From the NCBI GenBank assembly GCA_029564935.1, contig JAKQPD010000348.1, forward strand, positions 1 to 36,912: a stretch of 36,912 nt of DNA. Direction: 5' to 3'. This document shows positions 17,798-26,318 of this stretch, one piece after another. How positions within the stretch are numbered: the stretch's first letter is position 1; every line of letters begins with the position of its first letter. Position numbers and translations under genes: made by a program. This stretch comes from Bacteroidota bacterium (GTDB lineage Bacteria; Bacteroidota; Bacteroidia; Bacteroidales; VadinHA17). Under the pieces are notes generated by a model. The model did no database searches. It had not been told where the DNA came from and worked only from the letters and a program-made list of their open reading frames with translations.

Positions 17798-18799
17798 ATG
17801 AGCAATCTATTCAAAGTATCCCTGTCACCTCATATCCACGGGAAAGAGACAACACAAAAACTGATGTTCGGTGTAATTGTTGCCCTTATTCCGGCATTCC
17901 TTACATCGGTCTTCTTTTTCGGATACAGCGCCCTGATAGTTACAGCAACTTCAGTGGGTTCATGTATACTGTTCGAGTATCTGATCGTAAAGTTCATCTT
18001 TAAAAAATCAATAACAATTAATGACGGTTCTGCAATTGTAACCGGATTACTCCTTGCATTTAACCTGCCATCAAACATCCCGGTATTAATAATTGTGATC
18101 GGAAGTCTGGTATCGATTGCAGTAGCAAAGATGACTTTCGGAGGGCTGGGTAACAATCCTTTCAATCCGGCGCTTGTCGGCCGTGTTTTCATGCTGATAT
18201 CTTTCCCTGTTCAGATGACGACCTGGCCGGTACCTGCAGGGTTTAAAACTGGTTATGCCGATGCTGTGACGGGTGCCACACCACTTGCAATTGTAAAGGA
18301 GGGACTCAAGAACGGGGAACCACTGTCACAGCTTATGACCCAGATCCCCACTCCGGCCCAGATGTTCCTTGGTAATATGGGAGGTTCAATGGGTGAAGTT
18401 GCTGCAGTTGCACTACTCCTGGGATTGATATGGCTTCTGTATAAGAAAATAATTACCTGGCACATACCTGTTTCAATAATCGGAATGATAGTCGTGTTTA
18501 CAGGCATCCTGTGGCTCATTAATCCTGAAGAATATGCCAGTCCGCTGTTTCATGTCCTGGCCGGCGGGGTTCTTCTGGGCGCAATATTCATGGCGACCGA
18601 TTATGTTACTTCACCCATGAATCCAAAGGCTATGCTGATCTATGGATGCGGTATCGGTTTGCTCACAGTTATAATCAGAGTCTGGGGAGCTTACCCCGAA
18701 GGTGTTTCTTTTGCAATACTTATTATGAATGCATTTGTCCCGCTGATGAATGCTTATATAAAACCAAAAAGATTTGGAGAGGAGATAAAAAATGGCTAA
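17798..18799 (+). CDS. rnfD: RNF complex membrane subunit D
   Basis: Integral membrane flavoprotein of the ion-translocating complex. The 333-residue protein begins MSNLFKVSLSPHIHGKETTQ, the usual RnfD opening, and has many hydrophobic helices. The motif TGAT at 158-161 marks Thr161 as the expected covalent FMN attachment site. GGLGNNPFNPALVGRVF is the NqrB/RnfD family signature. ATG 17798 was preferred to TTG 17792. The last 8 bp overlap rnfG. Confidence 0.96.
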   Translation: MSNLFKVSLSPHIHGKETTQKLMFGVIVALIPAFLTSVFFFGYSALIVTATSVGSCILFEYLIVKFIFKKSITINDGSAIVTGLLLAFNLPSNIPVLIIVIGSLVSIAVAKMTFGGLGNNPFNPALVGRVFMLISFPVQMTTWPVPAGFKTGYADAVTGATPLAIVKEGLKNGEPLSQLMTQIPTPAQMFLGNMGGSMGEVAAVALLLGLIWLLYKKIITWHIPVSIIGMIVVFTGILWLINPEEYASPLFHVLAGGVLLGAIFMATDYVTSPMNPKAMLIYGCGIGLLTVIIRVWGAYPEGVSFAILIMNAFVPLMNAYIKPKRFGEEIKNG

Positions 18800-19367
18800 A
18801 TCTGAATCGACCCTGAAAAACATGATCCTGACACTCACGCTAATCGCTCTCGTTAGCTCGGCAGGGCTTGGGTTTGTTTATGAACTTACAAAAGAGCCTA
18901 TTGCAATGTCGGTGCTGAATAAGAAGCTCAATGCAATAAGGGAGGTAGTGCCTGAGTTCACAAATAATCCAAACGATGAGATGTTCCGTCTGCCAGCTCC
19001 TGAAGGAGACAGTCTTGATGTTTATCCTGCAAAGAATAACGGTGAAGTAGTCGGATATGCGGTAAATACATATACAACCAAAGGATTCAGCGGCAATATT
19101 TCAATTATGGCCGGATTTAAGCCGGATGGTACTATTTCCGGTATTTCTGTTCTCGAACATAAAGAGACTCCCGGTCTGGGAACAAAAATGACCGAACCCG
19201 AATTCAAGAGTCAGTTTACGGGAAAAAATCCCGGTGAATTTCAGCTGAAAGTCAAAAAGGACGGCGGCCAGGTTGATGCCATAACTGCTGCAACGATAAG
19301 TTCAAGAGCATTCTGCGATGCAATAGAGCGCGCATATAATACTTTACAGAAAGGAGGTTTGCAATGA
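18792..19367 (+). CDS. rnfG: RNF complex subunit G, FMN-binding
   Basis: Single-span protein that holds covalent FMN on the outer face. The 191 residues comprise one N-terminal membrane helix ([19 protein letters not shown]), then the FMN-binding domain with [18 protein letters not shown] and [13 protein letters not shown]. Thr168 of TAATIS is the likely FMN-bearing residue; the consensus Gly of SGAT is Ala here. It overlaps rnfD by 8 bp and rnfE by 4 bp. Confidence 0.95.
   Translation: MAKSESTLKNMILTLTLIALVSSAGLGFVYELTKEPIAMSVLNKKLNAIREVVPEFTNNPNDEMFRLPAPEGDSLDVYPAKNNGEVVGYAVNTYTTKGFSGNISIMAGFKPDGTISGISVLEHKETPGLGTKMTEPEFKSQFTGKNPGEFQLKVKKDGGQVDAITAATISSRAFCDAIERAYNTLQKGGLQ
19351..19357 (+). 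promoter_or_regulatory. Strong Shine-Dalgarno sequence of rnfE
   Basis: AAGGAGG lies 6 bp before the rnfE ATG, inside the 3' end of rnfG. It is unusual because most gene starts in this window have no recognisable Shine-Dalgarno sequence. Confidence 0.7.
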
Positions 19368-19951
19368 ATCAGCTTCAGAATTTTACAAAGGGATTTATAA
19401 GGGAGAACCCTATACTGGTACTTGTCCTCGGAACCTGTCCTACTCTGGCTACTACTACCTCTTCCTTAAACGGTATGGGAATGGGAATTGCTACAACTTT
19501 TGTCCTTATAGGTTCGAATGTTGTCATTTCTCTGCTTTCAAATCTTATACCCGATAAGGTAAGAATACCTGCCTTCATTGTTATAATTGCTTCATTTGTT
19601 ACTATCGTCGACCTTGTGATGCAGGCATATGTGCCTGATCTGTATCAAACCCTTGGAATATTCATCCCGCTTATAGTTGTTAACTGCATTGTCCTCGGGA
19701 GGGCTGAAGCTTTTGCCAGCAAGAACAGTGTTCTTGCATCGTTCTTCGACGGCCTCGGCATGGGACTGGGATTTACTTTTGCACTGGGCATCCTGGGAGC
19801 ATTCCGTGAAATTGTCGGAAGCGGTTCCATATTCGGTCATAAGTTCATCCCGGGCGACGGAATACTGGTGTTCATTCTTGCACCGGGAGCTTTTATAGCC
19901 CTTGGATATATGATAGCCCTGGTTAATAAGATCAAAAAAACTTCAAAATAG
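19364..19951 (+). CDS. rnfE: RNF complex membrane subunit E
   Basis: Six-helix membrane subunit, homologous to NqrD and RnfA. The 195 residues include the family phrases [41 protein letters not shown] and [13 protein letters not shown]. The conserved cysteine in LGTCPTLA and the one in VNCIVLGR are in the positions where RnfA/E bind an intramembrane Fe-S cluster. The start ATG overlaps the rnfG TGA. Confidence 0.96.
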   Translation: MNQLQNFTKGFIRENPILVLVLGTCPTLATTTSSLNGMGMGIATTFVLIGSNVVISLLSNLIPDKVRIPAFIVIIASFVTIVDLVMQAYVPDLYQTLGIFIPLIVVNCIVLGRAEAFASKNSVLASFFDGLGMGLGFTFALGILGAFREIVGSGSIFGHKFIPGDGILVFILAPGAFIALGYMIALVNKIKKTSK

Positions 19952-19957
19952 AAAGAG

Positions 19958-20533
19958 ATGGAATATATATTGCTTATTATATCCGCAGTTTTCATTAATA
20001 ACGTTGTTCTTGCACAGTTCCTTGGAGTCTGTCCTTTCCTTGGTGTTTCAAATAAAGTCAGCACTGCTCTCGGTATGGCAGGAGCTGTGGTGTTTGTTAT
20101 TGTACTTTCAACAATGGTCACCTATCTGATCCAGGTATATGTACTTGAAAAACTGGGTATTGAGTTTATGCAGACCATAACATACATTCTGGTCATTGCA
20201 TTTCTGGTCCAGATGGTTGAAATAATTCTGAAGAAAATCAGCCAACCGCTTTATCAGGCGCTTGGAATATTTCTTCCGCTAATCACTACCAACTGTGCGG
20301 TTCTGGGTGTTGCCATTCTTGTTATCAAGAAGAATTATAACCTGCTGGAGTCGGTTGTTTTCGGCGCATCGACAGCAATAGGGTTCGGACTGGCGCTGAT
20401 AATACTGGCCGGTATCAGGGAACAACTCGAACTTGTAAATATTCCAAAAGGTATGAGAGGTGTTCCGATATCGCTTATTACCGCAGGGATCCTTGCACTT
20501 GCATTTATGGGATTTACAGGGATAGTCAAGTGA
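19958..20533 (+). CDS. rnfA: RNF complex membrane subunit A
   Basis: Partner of RnfE and last gene of the operon. The 191-residue protein starts MEYILLIISAVFINNVVLAQ and contains FLGVCPFLGVS, YQALGIFLPLITTNCAVLGVA and STAIGFGLALIILAGIREQLE, all typical of RnfA/NqrE. The two membrane cysteines, in GVCPFLG and TNCAVLG, are present. It starts 6 bp after rnfE. Its stop is followed almost at once by a heptamer repeat array. Confidence 0.96.
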   Translation: MEYILLIISAVFINNVVLAQFLGVCPFLGVSNKVSTALGMAGAVVFVIVLSTMVTYLIQVYVLEKLGIEFMQTITYILVIAFLVQMVEIILKKISQPLYQALGIFLPLITTNCAVLGVAILVIKKNYNLLESVVFGASTAIGFGLALIILAGIREQLELVNIPKGMRGVPISLITAGILALAFMGFTGIVK

Positions 20534-20544
20534 CAGGAGAGTTT

Positions 20545-20579
20545 GGAGTTTGGAGTTTGGAGTTTGGAGTTTGGAGTTC
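20545..20579. repeat. Heptamer tandem array, unit GGAGTTT
   Basis: Four perfect GGAGTTT units (20545-20572) and a fifth, GGAGTTC (20573-20579), fill the 45-bp gap between the convergent rnfA and oxidoreductase genes; an imperfect GGAGAGTTT precedes them. The last unit overlaps the first base of the complement of the oxidoreductase stop codon (20579-20581). No terminator hairpin is present in the gap. Confidence 0.92.
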
Positions 20580-21592
20580 TACCCGTTCATTTCTGCTGAT
20601 TTATCTGCTGCAAATATCACTTCGTGAGTTTTCAGGGCATCATCAATGCTTGTAAGTGGCATTTCGGTGTTCGCCTCAATGGCATTAAAGAAAGCTTCAA
20701 ACTGAGCCTGATAAGGATGATCGGAAACATCGCCGGAATCAAGCAGCTTCATCGAAAGTTCATTCCATTTGTTTTTGTTAAGACCTTTTATCCTGGTTGA
20801 ATAAAATTTATTATCAAGCAGGCTTCCCTCGCTTCCCACGAGATGAAAATGAAAATAATACGGCTGGAAACAATCAATCACAGAAGCAACCTTGCCGACT
20901 GTTCCATTCCGGAATTTAATAATCGTTACTGAACTTGTCGGGTACTCATATTTTGAAAAATCAGCATTTTCAGACCTGGCGGAATAGCTGCTTACAGACT
21001 CAAAATCACTTCCCATACAAAGCAGAAGGGCATCAAGGGCATGGCAACCTGCAGAAAGCAGGCTGCTCCCTGCAGTATCCTTCCTTATATTCCACCTGAA
21101 CTGCCCGTACCACGGCCCAACACCATGGTAATAATCTACCTCTCCATAATGTATTTTACCCAGTAGTCCCTGATCAATAACCGATTTGATCACCGTGAGC
21201 TGACTTGAAAAGCGGCATTCGAAACATATACAGGTACGCACACCTGCTTTCTTTACAGCGGAATTCACGGCCAGACAATCCTCCCATGATAAAGCCAGTG
21301 GTTTTTCAATGATAATGTGCTTTCCCGCTCCTGCAGCAGCAATAGCCTGTTTTGCATGGTCGGAGGGATAGCTGCATATCGATACAACATTTATTGTTTT
21401 ATCTGCAAGCATCTTATTAAGATCAGTGTAAAGATTGATCGTTCCCCCATGCCTGGCCTTGATCTCCTGAGGATCCAGATTCCGTGAGGAGCAAATAGCA
21501 GTTACCTGCCCCAGGGAAGTCTTGTTGATAGCTTCAATATGAGCTCCTGCAGCCCAACTGTATCCGATAATACCTACATTAAATTTTTTCAT
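20579..21592 (-). CDS. Gfo/Idh/MocA family oxidoreductase
   Basis: NAD(P)-dependent sugar- or polyol-type dehydrogenase family. The 337-residue protein has an N-terminal Rossmann fold (KFNVGIIGYSWAAGAHIEAI), the catalytic-region motif EKP at 96-98 in HIIIEKPLALSWEDC, and a C-terminal alpha/beta domain with YHGVGPWYGQFRWN. I chose ATG 21592 over TTG 21601 because the TTG would fall inside the -7 box at 21599-21606. Substrate unknown. Flanked at both ends by short tandem repeats and unrelated in function to its neighbours. Confidence 0.92.
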   Translation of the reverse strand: MKKFNVGIIGYSWAAGAHIEAINKTSLGQVTAICSSRNLDPQEIKARHGGTINLYTDLNKMLADKTINVVSICSYPSDHAKQAIAAAGAGKHIIIEKPLALSWEDCLAVNSAVKKAGVRTCICFECRFSSQLTVIKSVIDQGLLGKIHYGEVDYYHGVGPWYGQFRWNIRKDTAGSSLLSAGCHALDALLLCMGSDFESVSSYSARSENADFSKYEYPTSSVTIIKFRNGTVGKVASVIDCFQPYYFHFHLVGSEGSLLDNKFYSTRIKGLNKNKWNELSMKLLDSGDVSDHPYQAQFEAFFNAIEANTEMPLTSIDDALKTHEVIFAADKSAEMNG

Positions 21593-21598
21593 GCTTTT

Positions 21599-21630
21599 CA
21601 AATATAAAGGTTAGCTTATAAGTGCCTAAA
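21599..21630 (-). promoter_or_regulatory. Putative promoter of the Gfo/Idh/MocA gene
   Basis: The minus strand has TATATTTG (21599-21606), a full -7 match, only 6 bp before the ATG, so the leader would be very short or absent. A TTTAG that could serve as the -33 element (21626-21630) lies 19 bp further upstream and is part of the first unit of the nonamer repeat. Confidence 0.45.
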
Positions 21631-21657
21631 GTGCCTAAAGTGCCTAAAGTGCCTAAA
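21622..21657. repeat. Nonamer tandem array, unit GTGCCTAAA
   Basis: Four perfect 9-bp units in the 205-bp divergent region between the oxidoreductase gene and the J-domain gene. The promoter-proximal unit overlaps the proposed -33 position of the oxidoreductase promoter. The rest of the intergenic stretch (21658-21797) is AT-rich with no gene I can support. Confidence 0.92.
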
Positions 21658-21797
21658 GTTATGAATCTAATCTTCGGGTAACTTTAAGAACATATCAAGT
21701 ACTGCCGGGGTAATTTACTAAGAAAAAGAGATTATCTTTCCCTGTTGAATGAAATAATTCGTTAATTGTAAAATATTTCCTTTTTATCAGGGGTTGA

Positions 21798-22358
21798 ATG
21801 AACCATCCGGACTATTTCAGGATTCTTGATTTACAGACAGATGCCTCAATTGCAGATATTAAGAGGGCATACAGGATCAAAGCCCGTATGTACCATCCGG
21901 ATCTGAACCCTGATCCTGAGGCCAGGGATAAATTCATTCTGGCAACAGAAGCATATGAATTCCTCATTTCAAATTTCAATAATATCAGGACCGATGAGCA
22001 GGAATTTGAACGTATTATGGAAGAGTGGAGAAAATACCGACAATTCCGTTCTAGACAAAAGGCCAATGCTTATGCACGAGCTTCCTATATACGGTTCAAA
22101 AATTCAAAACTTTACAAGACCACAAGGCTTTTTGACCTGACGAGAATAGTCTTCGGACTTGCAATTTCGGTAATCATAATCGTTTATACAATCTTCGGAT
22201 TTATCGTAAAAATGAGATTTCCTGAGGATGGATACGGCAATCCTGTCATTGTTTTCATTTTGATGATCTTCCTGGGTCTCATCTTTCTCGGCACCAGCCT
22301 CATCTACCTGAAAGCCTACATTGAAGAGTCACGGAAACACAAAAAAAGAAAAAAATGA
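21798..22358 (+). CDS. Membrane-anchored J-domain (DnaJ-like) protein
   Basis: A 186-residue protein with a J-domain at residues 4-58 (YFRILDLQTDASIADIKRAY, HPD at 33-35), which would stimulate an Hsp70 ATPase. There is no Gly/Phe region, zinc finger or client-binding domain. Instead it has a basic linker and two membrane helices (IVFGLAISVIIIVYTIFGF and IVFILMIFLGLIFLGTSLIY), ending in a lysine-rich tail. It would bring DnaK to the membrane. It overlaps the permease start by 4 bp (ATGA), so the two are translationally coupled. Confidence 0.88.
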   Translation: MNHPDYFRILDLQTDASIADIKRAYRIKARMYHPDLNPDPEARDKFILATEAYEFLISNFNNIRTDEQEFERIMEEWRKYRQFRSRQKANAYARASYIRFKNSKLYKTTRLFDLTRIVFGLAISVIIIVYTIFGFIVKMRFPEDGYGNPVIVFILMIFLGLIFLGTSLIYLKAYIEESRKHKKRKK

Positions 22359-23716
22359 CAAAACTTGCCAAAGAACTGACTCTTTATGGGTTGATAATGG
22401 TCGCTATCGGCTCCTGCATCGGCTCCGGCATCTTTGTTACTCCCTCCCAGATAGCAGGATTAATTCCTTCCCCTACCCTTATTCTTATAGTCTGGGCCCT
22501 CGGCGGGATCATTGCACTGACCGGCGCCCTTACATTTTCTGAACTTGGTGGTCTGTTCCCTTATGCCGGAGGAATTTATGTATTTCTCCGCGAAGCATAT
22601 GGCGGCTGGATGGGATTCCTTTACGGCTGGGCTTATCTTCTTATAATTACTTCAGGATCAATAGCTGTCCTGGCTCTCGCTTTTTCACATTATCTCAGTT
22701 TCCTGATACCGATGAATGAAACCCTGAAAATCATCACCAGTATATCAGCCATATGCCTGCTTACAACACTTAATATACTGAGAGCGAAATTCGGAGAGAT
22801 TTTCTCAAATATTTTTACCGGATTGAAAATTGCCGGGATATTAATTATAATCGGAGCAGGAATTATTCTGGGGTCATCTGAATTTTCATTCCGCGACTTC
22901 CCTTCCCTTTCTTCAAACGGAGTGACCCTTTCGGCATTTGGTGTTGCATTCACCGGTGTTTTGTTTTCGTACGGAGGATGGCAGCATGCTTCATTTCTGG
23001 CAGGTGAAACGAGGGATCCTGCAAGGAACGTTCCGATTGCAATGATTACAGGCGCCCTGGCGGTAACTCTTATCTACCTTCTTGTAAATGTGGGGTATAT
23101 GCTCCTTCTTCCGGTGGAGAAAATAGTCAGTTCCACAAGAGTCGCCGCAGAAGCTGTAAGTACGGTCATTCCCTTCGGCGGGATCCTTGTCGCAGCGATA
23201 ATAGCAATAAGCACATTTGGTACAATCGGGATTTATACCCTCTCGGCACCCCGTATTTATTATGCAATGGCTTCTGACGGACTGTTCTTCAAAGGCATCG
23301 CCAGAGTCCATCCGAAATTCAGAACTCCTGTAAATGCAATTCTTGCACAATCAGCATGGGCTATCATACTGCTTCTTTTCTGGGGAACCTTTGAAAACCT
23401 GATAACCTATACTGTTGCCATCGAGTTCATTTTCTATATACTTGCAGCATCAGGTATATATATTTTCAGGAAAAAACTGAAAAACACCGAAAGACCTTAC
23501 AGAACATTGGGATATCCGGTCACACCCTTTATTTTTATTGCTATTAATACATGGTTTGTAATAAATATTTCAATAAACAAACCCCTGCATATGGGTATCG
23601 GATTAATTTTTCTGGCAATAGGAGTCCCGGTTTATTACTTCTTCAGGAAGAAGAACAATTTATCGCGGAATGGATTAGCCGATCCTGTAAAAGTTGAAAG
23701 GAATGTCGAGGATTGA
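22355..23716 (+). CDS. APC superfamily amino acid permease
   Basis: A 453-residue membrane protein with about 12 predicted helices. The opening LTLYGLIMVAIGSCIGSGIF contains the G-[SC]-G-I-F substrate-binding motif of helix 1 in the APC/LAT group, followed by GALTFSELGGLFPYAGGIYV and YGGWQHASFLAGE. Likely an amino acid exchanger or symporter; the substrate cannot be read from sequence. The 3' end overlaps the convergent SiaC-like gene by 42 bp. Confidence 0.92.
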   Translation: MTKLAKELTLYGLIMVAIGSCIGSGIFVTPSQIAGLIPSPTLILIVWALGGIIALTGALTFSELGGLFPYAGGIYVFLREAYGGWMGFLYGWAYLLIITSGSIAVLALAFSHYLSFLIPMNETLKIITSISAICLLTTLNILRAKFGEIFSNIFTGLKIAGILIIIGAGIILGSSEFSFRDFPSLSSNGVTLSAFGVAFTGVLFSYGGWQHASFLAGETRDPARNVPIAMITGALAVTLIYLLVNVGYMLLLPVEKIVSSTRVAAEAVSTVIPFGGILVAAIIAISTFGTIGIYTLSAPRIYYAMASDGLFFKGIARVHPKFRTPVNAILAQSAWAIILLLFWGTFENLITYTVAIEFIFYILAASGIYIFRKKLKNTERPYRTLGYPVTPFIFIAINTWFVINISINKPLHMGIGLIFLAIGVPVYYFFRKKNNLSRNGLADPVKVERNVED

Positions 23717-24049
23717 CGAAAAATACTCACCGCGTTCGAGAATATCCTCATCACCAACCTCATAGTACCAGTTTACAACGTATTTTTTATTCTTCAGACT
23801 TACATGTCGGATCTTTTCGAGAAGATGAATAAAAACTTTTGCACTTGCACTGTTGAAATATTCAAGGTTCATATCGACACAGGTAACATCGGCGGGGTTC
23901 AGAATATATTCACTCACCCATTTCTCCACCGGTGAATAAAATTCCGCAACGTTCTCATGAATAGAGCGCCCCTTTATCTTAACCATTCCATCCGGCGACA
24001 GCTGGATCTCAGGTGAAGCTTTTGTCGGTGCTATTTTCAGCTCCTTCAT
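23675..24049 (-). CDS. SiaC/DUF1987 family regulatory protein
   Basis: A 124-residue protein with the DUF1987 pattern: IAPTKASPEIQLSPDGMVKIKG (quoted in part), a middle DMNLEYFNSASAKVFIHLLE, and NKKYVVNWYYEVGDEDILERG. In Pseudomonas the family member SiaC is phosphorylated by SiaB, dephosphorylated by SiaA, and activates the diguanylate cyclase SiaD. The NSASAK segment corresponds to the phosphorylated loop. No kinase, phosphatase or cyclase gene is nearby, so partners must lie elsewhere. It is 136 bp downstream of the ketopantoate reductase-family gene. Confidence 0.85.
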   Translation of the reverse strand: MKELKIAPTKASPEIQLSPDGMVKIKGRSIHENVAEFYSPVEKWVSEYILNPADVTCVDMNLEYFNSASAKVFIHLLEKIRHVSLKNKKYVVNWYYEVGDEDILERGEYFSSILDIPFNFYRIG

Positions 24050-24068
24050 AAATAATTATTTATGACGA

Positions 24069-24125
24069 AATCCACATGTAGTGTATACCCAAAAAAGCAG
24101 TAAATAATTCCCGGTCATGTGGATT
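24069..24125. repeat. Inverted repeat in the region upstream of the SiaC-like gene
   Basis: AATCCACATG (24069-24078) and CATGTGGATT (24116-24125) form a perfect 10-bp inverted repeat with a 37-bp spacer. It lies within 80 bp upstream of the SiaC-like start, on the side where its promoter would be. There is no T-run, so it is not a typical terminator; an operator or leader structure is possible. Confidence 0.5.
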
Positions 24126-24185
24126 CCATCCGAACTTTAAAATTAATATAATTTCCGGATGAATTTATTAAATATATCGATACCT

Positions 24186-25223
24186 TCAGTCACTAAATCT
24201 GTCAAATAACGGATCATTGAAATTTACAGGTGATATTTTCCTTCTGTTTTGTTCAATTTCATGGACCATCCTGACGATTGTTGAATTAACAGGGACAGGG
24301 ACACTGTAAACTGCTGCATTTCTGACTATATACCCGTTCAGATAATCGATTTCAGAAAGTCTTCCTCTTTCGAGTGATTGCAGGGTTGATGATTTCAGTC
24401 TCCTGTATTTGAAACCTATTATCCTTATCATGAGATGACGCCGCAGATCGGCCGGGAAGTTGTCGCCTTTTATGAATTCCCTGAAATTCAGCCTTCCACC
24501 GAATATTTCTATCTTAAGGTCCATTTTTTCTGCTACAGCAACGGCTTCGCGGATCACCTCGATGAAAATATTCCTTATCTTCTTTACCGCCAGCATTTTC
24601 CCAAGGTATAATCCGCAGATAGCTCCCAGGGATGAGATGCATGAATTGATTATCAGTTTGGAATAAAGATGTCCGATAATATTATCAGTTATCCTTACCG
24701 GCACGACTGATGAAAGAACATCTGCCACATTCCTGAGGTAATCATCAGGTTTACCGGCCGGATAACCAAGAATAAAATCACCTTTTGAGGTCATTACAAG
24801 TTTTCCATAGGAATCCATCGTTGCTCCGAAACCTGTTACGCAGCCGATGATCCTCTCAATGCCAAGCACCCTGGCCAGCTCATCCTCACAAATGCCGTTC
24901 TGAAGAGAAACCACATGACTGTTTTCTTTCAGAAGAGGTTTTACTGCTTCTGCGGCTTCAACCATCTCTGTTGCTTTTGTGGCATGAAGTATCAGGTCCT
25001 TTTTTCCCTTAACCTCATTTACCGATGCATATGCAGGCATTTTTATCGTGAAGTTCCCGCAAAATCCACTTACTTCAAGTCCTTCATTACGGATCAGGGA
25101 CGCATAATCATCATATTTACAGATTATCTCAACATCAAATCCGTTCTTTCGAAGCAACGCGGCGGTAATCCCCCCGACAGCCCCTGCTCCGATAACAAGA
25201 ATCGAAAAATTTTCTCTTTCCAT
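24186..25223 (-). CDS. Ketopantoate reductase (PanE/ApbA) family protein
   Basis: NADPH-dependent reductase family; PanE itself reduces 2-dehydropantoate to pantoate for CoA synthesis. The 345-residue protein has the N-terminal dinucleotide motif GAGAVGG at 12-18, the conserved LQNG (Asn109), and the catalytic Lys189 with Asn193 in SKLIINSCISSLGAI. The C-terminal helical domain follows, with the substrate-side SSTLQSLERGRLSEIDYLNG pattern. It is longer than E. coli PanE (about 300 residues). No pantothenate gene is adjacent, and many paralogues in this family have other substrates, so I leave the symbol blank. It starts 19 bp after tsaD on the same strand. Confidence 0.87.
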   Translation of the reverse strand: MERENFSILVIGAGAVGGITAALLRKNGFDVEIICKYDDYASLIRNEGLEVSGFCGNFTIKMPAYASVNEVKGKKDLILHATKATEMVEAAEAVKPLLKENSHVVSLQNGICEDELARVLGIERIIGCVTGFGATMDSYGKLVMTSKGDFILGYPAGKPDDYLRNVADVLSSVVPVRITDNIIGHLYSKLIINSCISSLGAICGLYLGKMLAVKKIRNIFIEVIREAVAVAEKMDLKIEIFGGRLNFREFIKGDNFPADLRRHLMIRIIGFKYRRLKSSTLQSLERGRLSEIDYLNGYIVRNAAVYSVPVPVNSTIVRMVHEIEQNRRKISPVNFNDPLFDRFSD

Positions 25224-25242
25224 CAGTTAAAAATTATTCTTT

Positions 25243-26256
25243 TCACAAGCGGGCCAGGGGAGTAATATCCTGGCCTGAAAAATCATTCGCAAGATACTTA
25301 TAGTATCCTGTGATGCCTATCATTGCGGCATTATCGGTAGTCAGGCTTATTTCAGGGATAAAAACATTCCAGTTTCTTTTCTTACCTTCCCTGGTCACCT
25401 CATTCCTGAGCCCCGAGTTGGCGGATACTCCTCCGGCTATTCCAATTTCCTTCACACCAGTCGACAAAGAAGCTTTTATCAGCTTATCAATCAAGATATT
25501 AATTATAGTATGCTGAAGTGAGGCACATAGATCCGACTTGTTCTTTTCAATAAAATCAGGATCTTCCCTGAGCCTGTCGCGCAGGAAATAAAGAAAACTG
25601 GTCTTGAGTCCGCTGAAGCTGAAATCCAGTCCCGAAACAACAGGTTTTGAAAACTTAAAAACATTTTTCGAACCTTCTGATGCCAGTTTATTGATCGCCG
25701 GACCGGCAGGATAAGGTAATCCCATCAGTTTCCCGCACTTGTCAAATGCTTCTCCCGCTGCATCATCTATTGTATTGCCTATTGTTTCCATCTCAAGATA
25801 ACTTTTCATAAGGATTATCCTTGTATGACCGCCCGAGACCAGCAGACAGAGAAAGGGGAAGCGGGGAATATCTGAGCCCTCTTCATTCTTTTTAATAAAA
25901 TGGGCAAGAACATGAGCCTGAAGATGGTTAACCTCAATGAGCGGAATATTCCGTGCGAGTGCAAATCCTTTTGAAAATGATGTTCCGACAAGGAGTGATC
26001 CAAGAAGACCGGGTCCGCGGGTAAAAGCAACTGCATTTATATCTTCGGGCTTTATACCGGCATTCTTAATTGCCCGGTCCACAACAGGAACAATATTGGC
26101 CTGATGAGCCCGTGAGGCAAGCTCCGGAACCACCCCTCCATAGGATCTGTGAACCTCCTGACCGGCTATCAGGTTGGAAAGTACATATCCATCCCTGATC
26201 ACTGCAGCAGAAGTATCGTCACACGAAGATTCTATGGCCAGTATTGTTACGCTCAT
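25243..26256 (-). CDS. tsaD: tRNA N6-adenosine threonylcarbamoyltransferase TsaD
   Basis: Installs the t6A modification at A37 of ANN-decoding tRNAs, with TsaB and TsaE. The 337-residue protein starts MSVTILAIESSCDDTSAAV and has GGVVPELASRAHQ, the metal-binding His pair H111/H115 in NHLQAHVLAH, the ATP-side LVSGGHTRI, and GIAGGVSANSGLR near the C-terminus. I chose ATG 26256 over TTG 26271. Length and motifs are standard for the family. Adjacent to tamB through the small AbrB-like gene. Confidence 0.97.
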   Translation of the reverse strand: MSVTILAIESSCDDTSAAVIRDGYVLSNLIAGQEVHRSYGGVVPELASRAHQANIVPVVDRAIKNAGIKPEDINAVAFTRGPGLLGSLLVGTSFSKGFALARNIPLIEVNHLQAHVLAHFIKKNEEGSDIPRFPFLCLLVSGGHTRIILMKSYLEMETIGNTIDDAAGEAFDKCGKLMGLPYPAGPAINKLASEGSKNVFKFSKPVVSGLDFSFSGLKTSFLYFLRDRLREDPDFIEKNKSDLCASLQHTIINILIDKLIKASLSTGVKEIGIAGGVSANSGLRNEVTREGKKRNWNVFIPEISLTTDNAAMIGITGYYKYLANDFSGQDITPLARL

Positions 26257-26318
26257 CAATAAAGAATACAAAGGAAGAAAATCTTCCGGAAAGGAAGAAA
26301 TTAAACGTGGCCTTCAGT

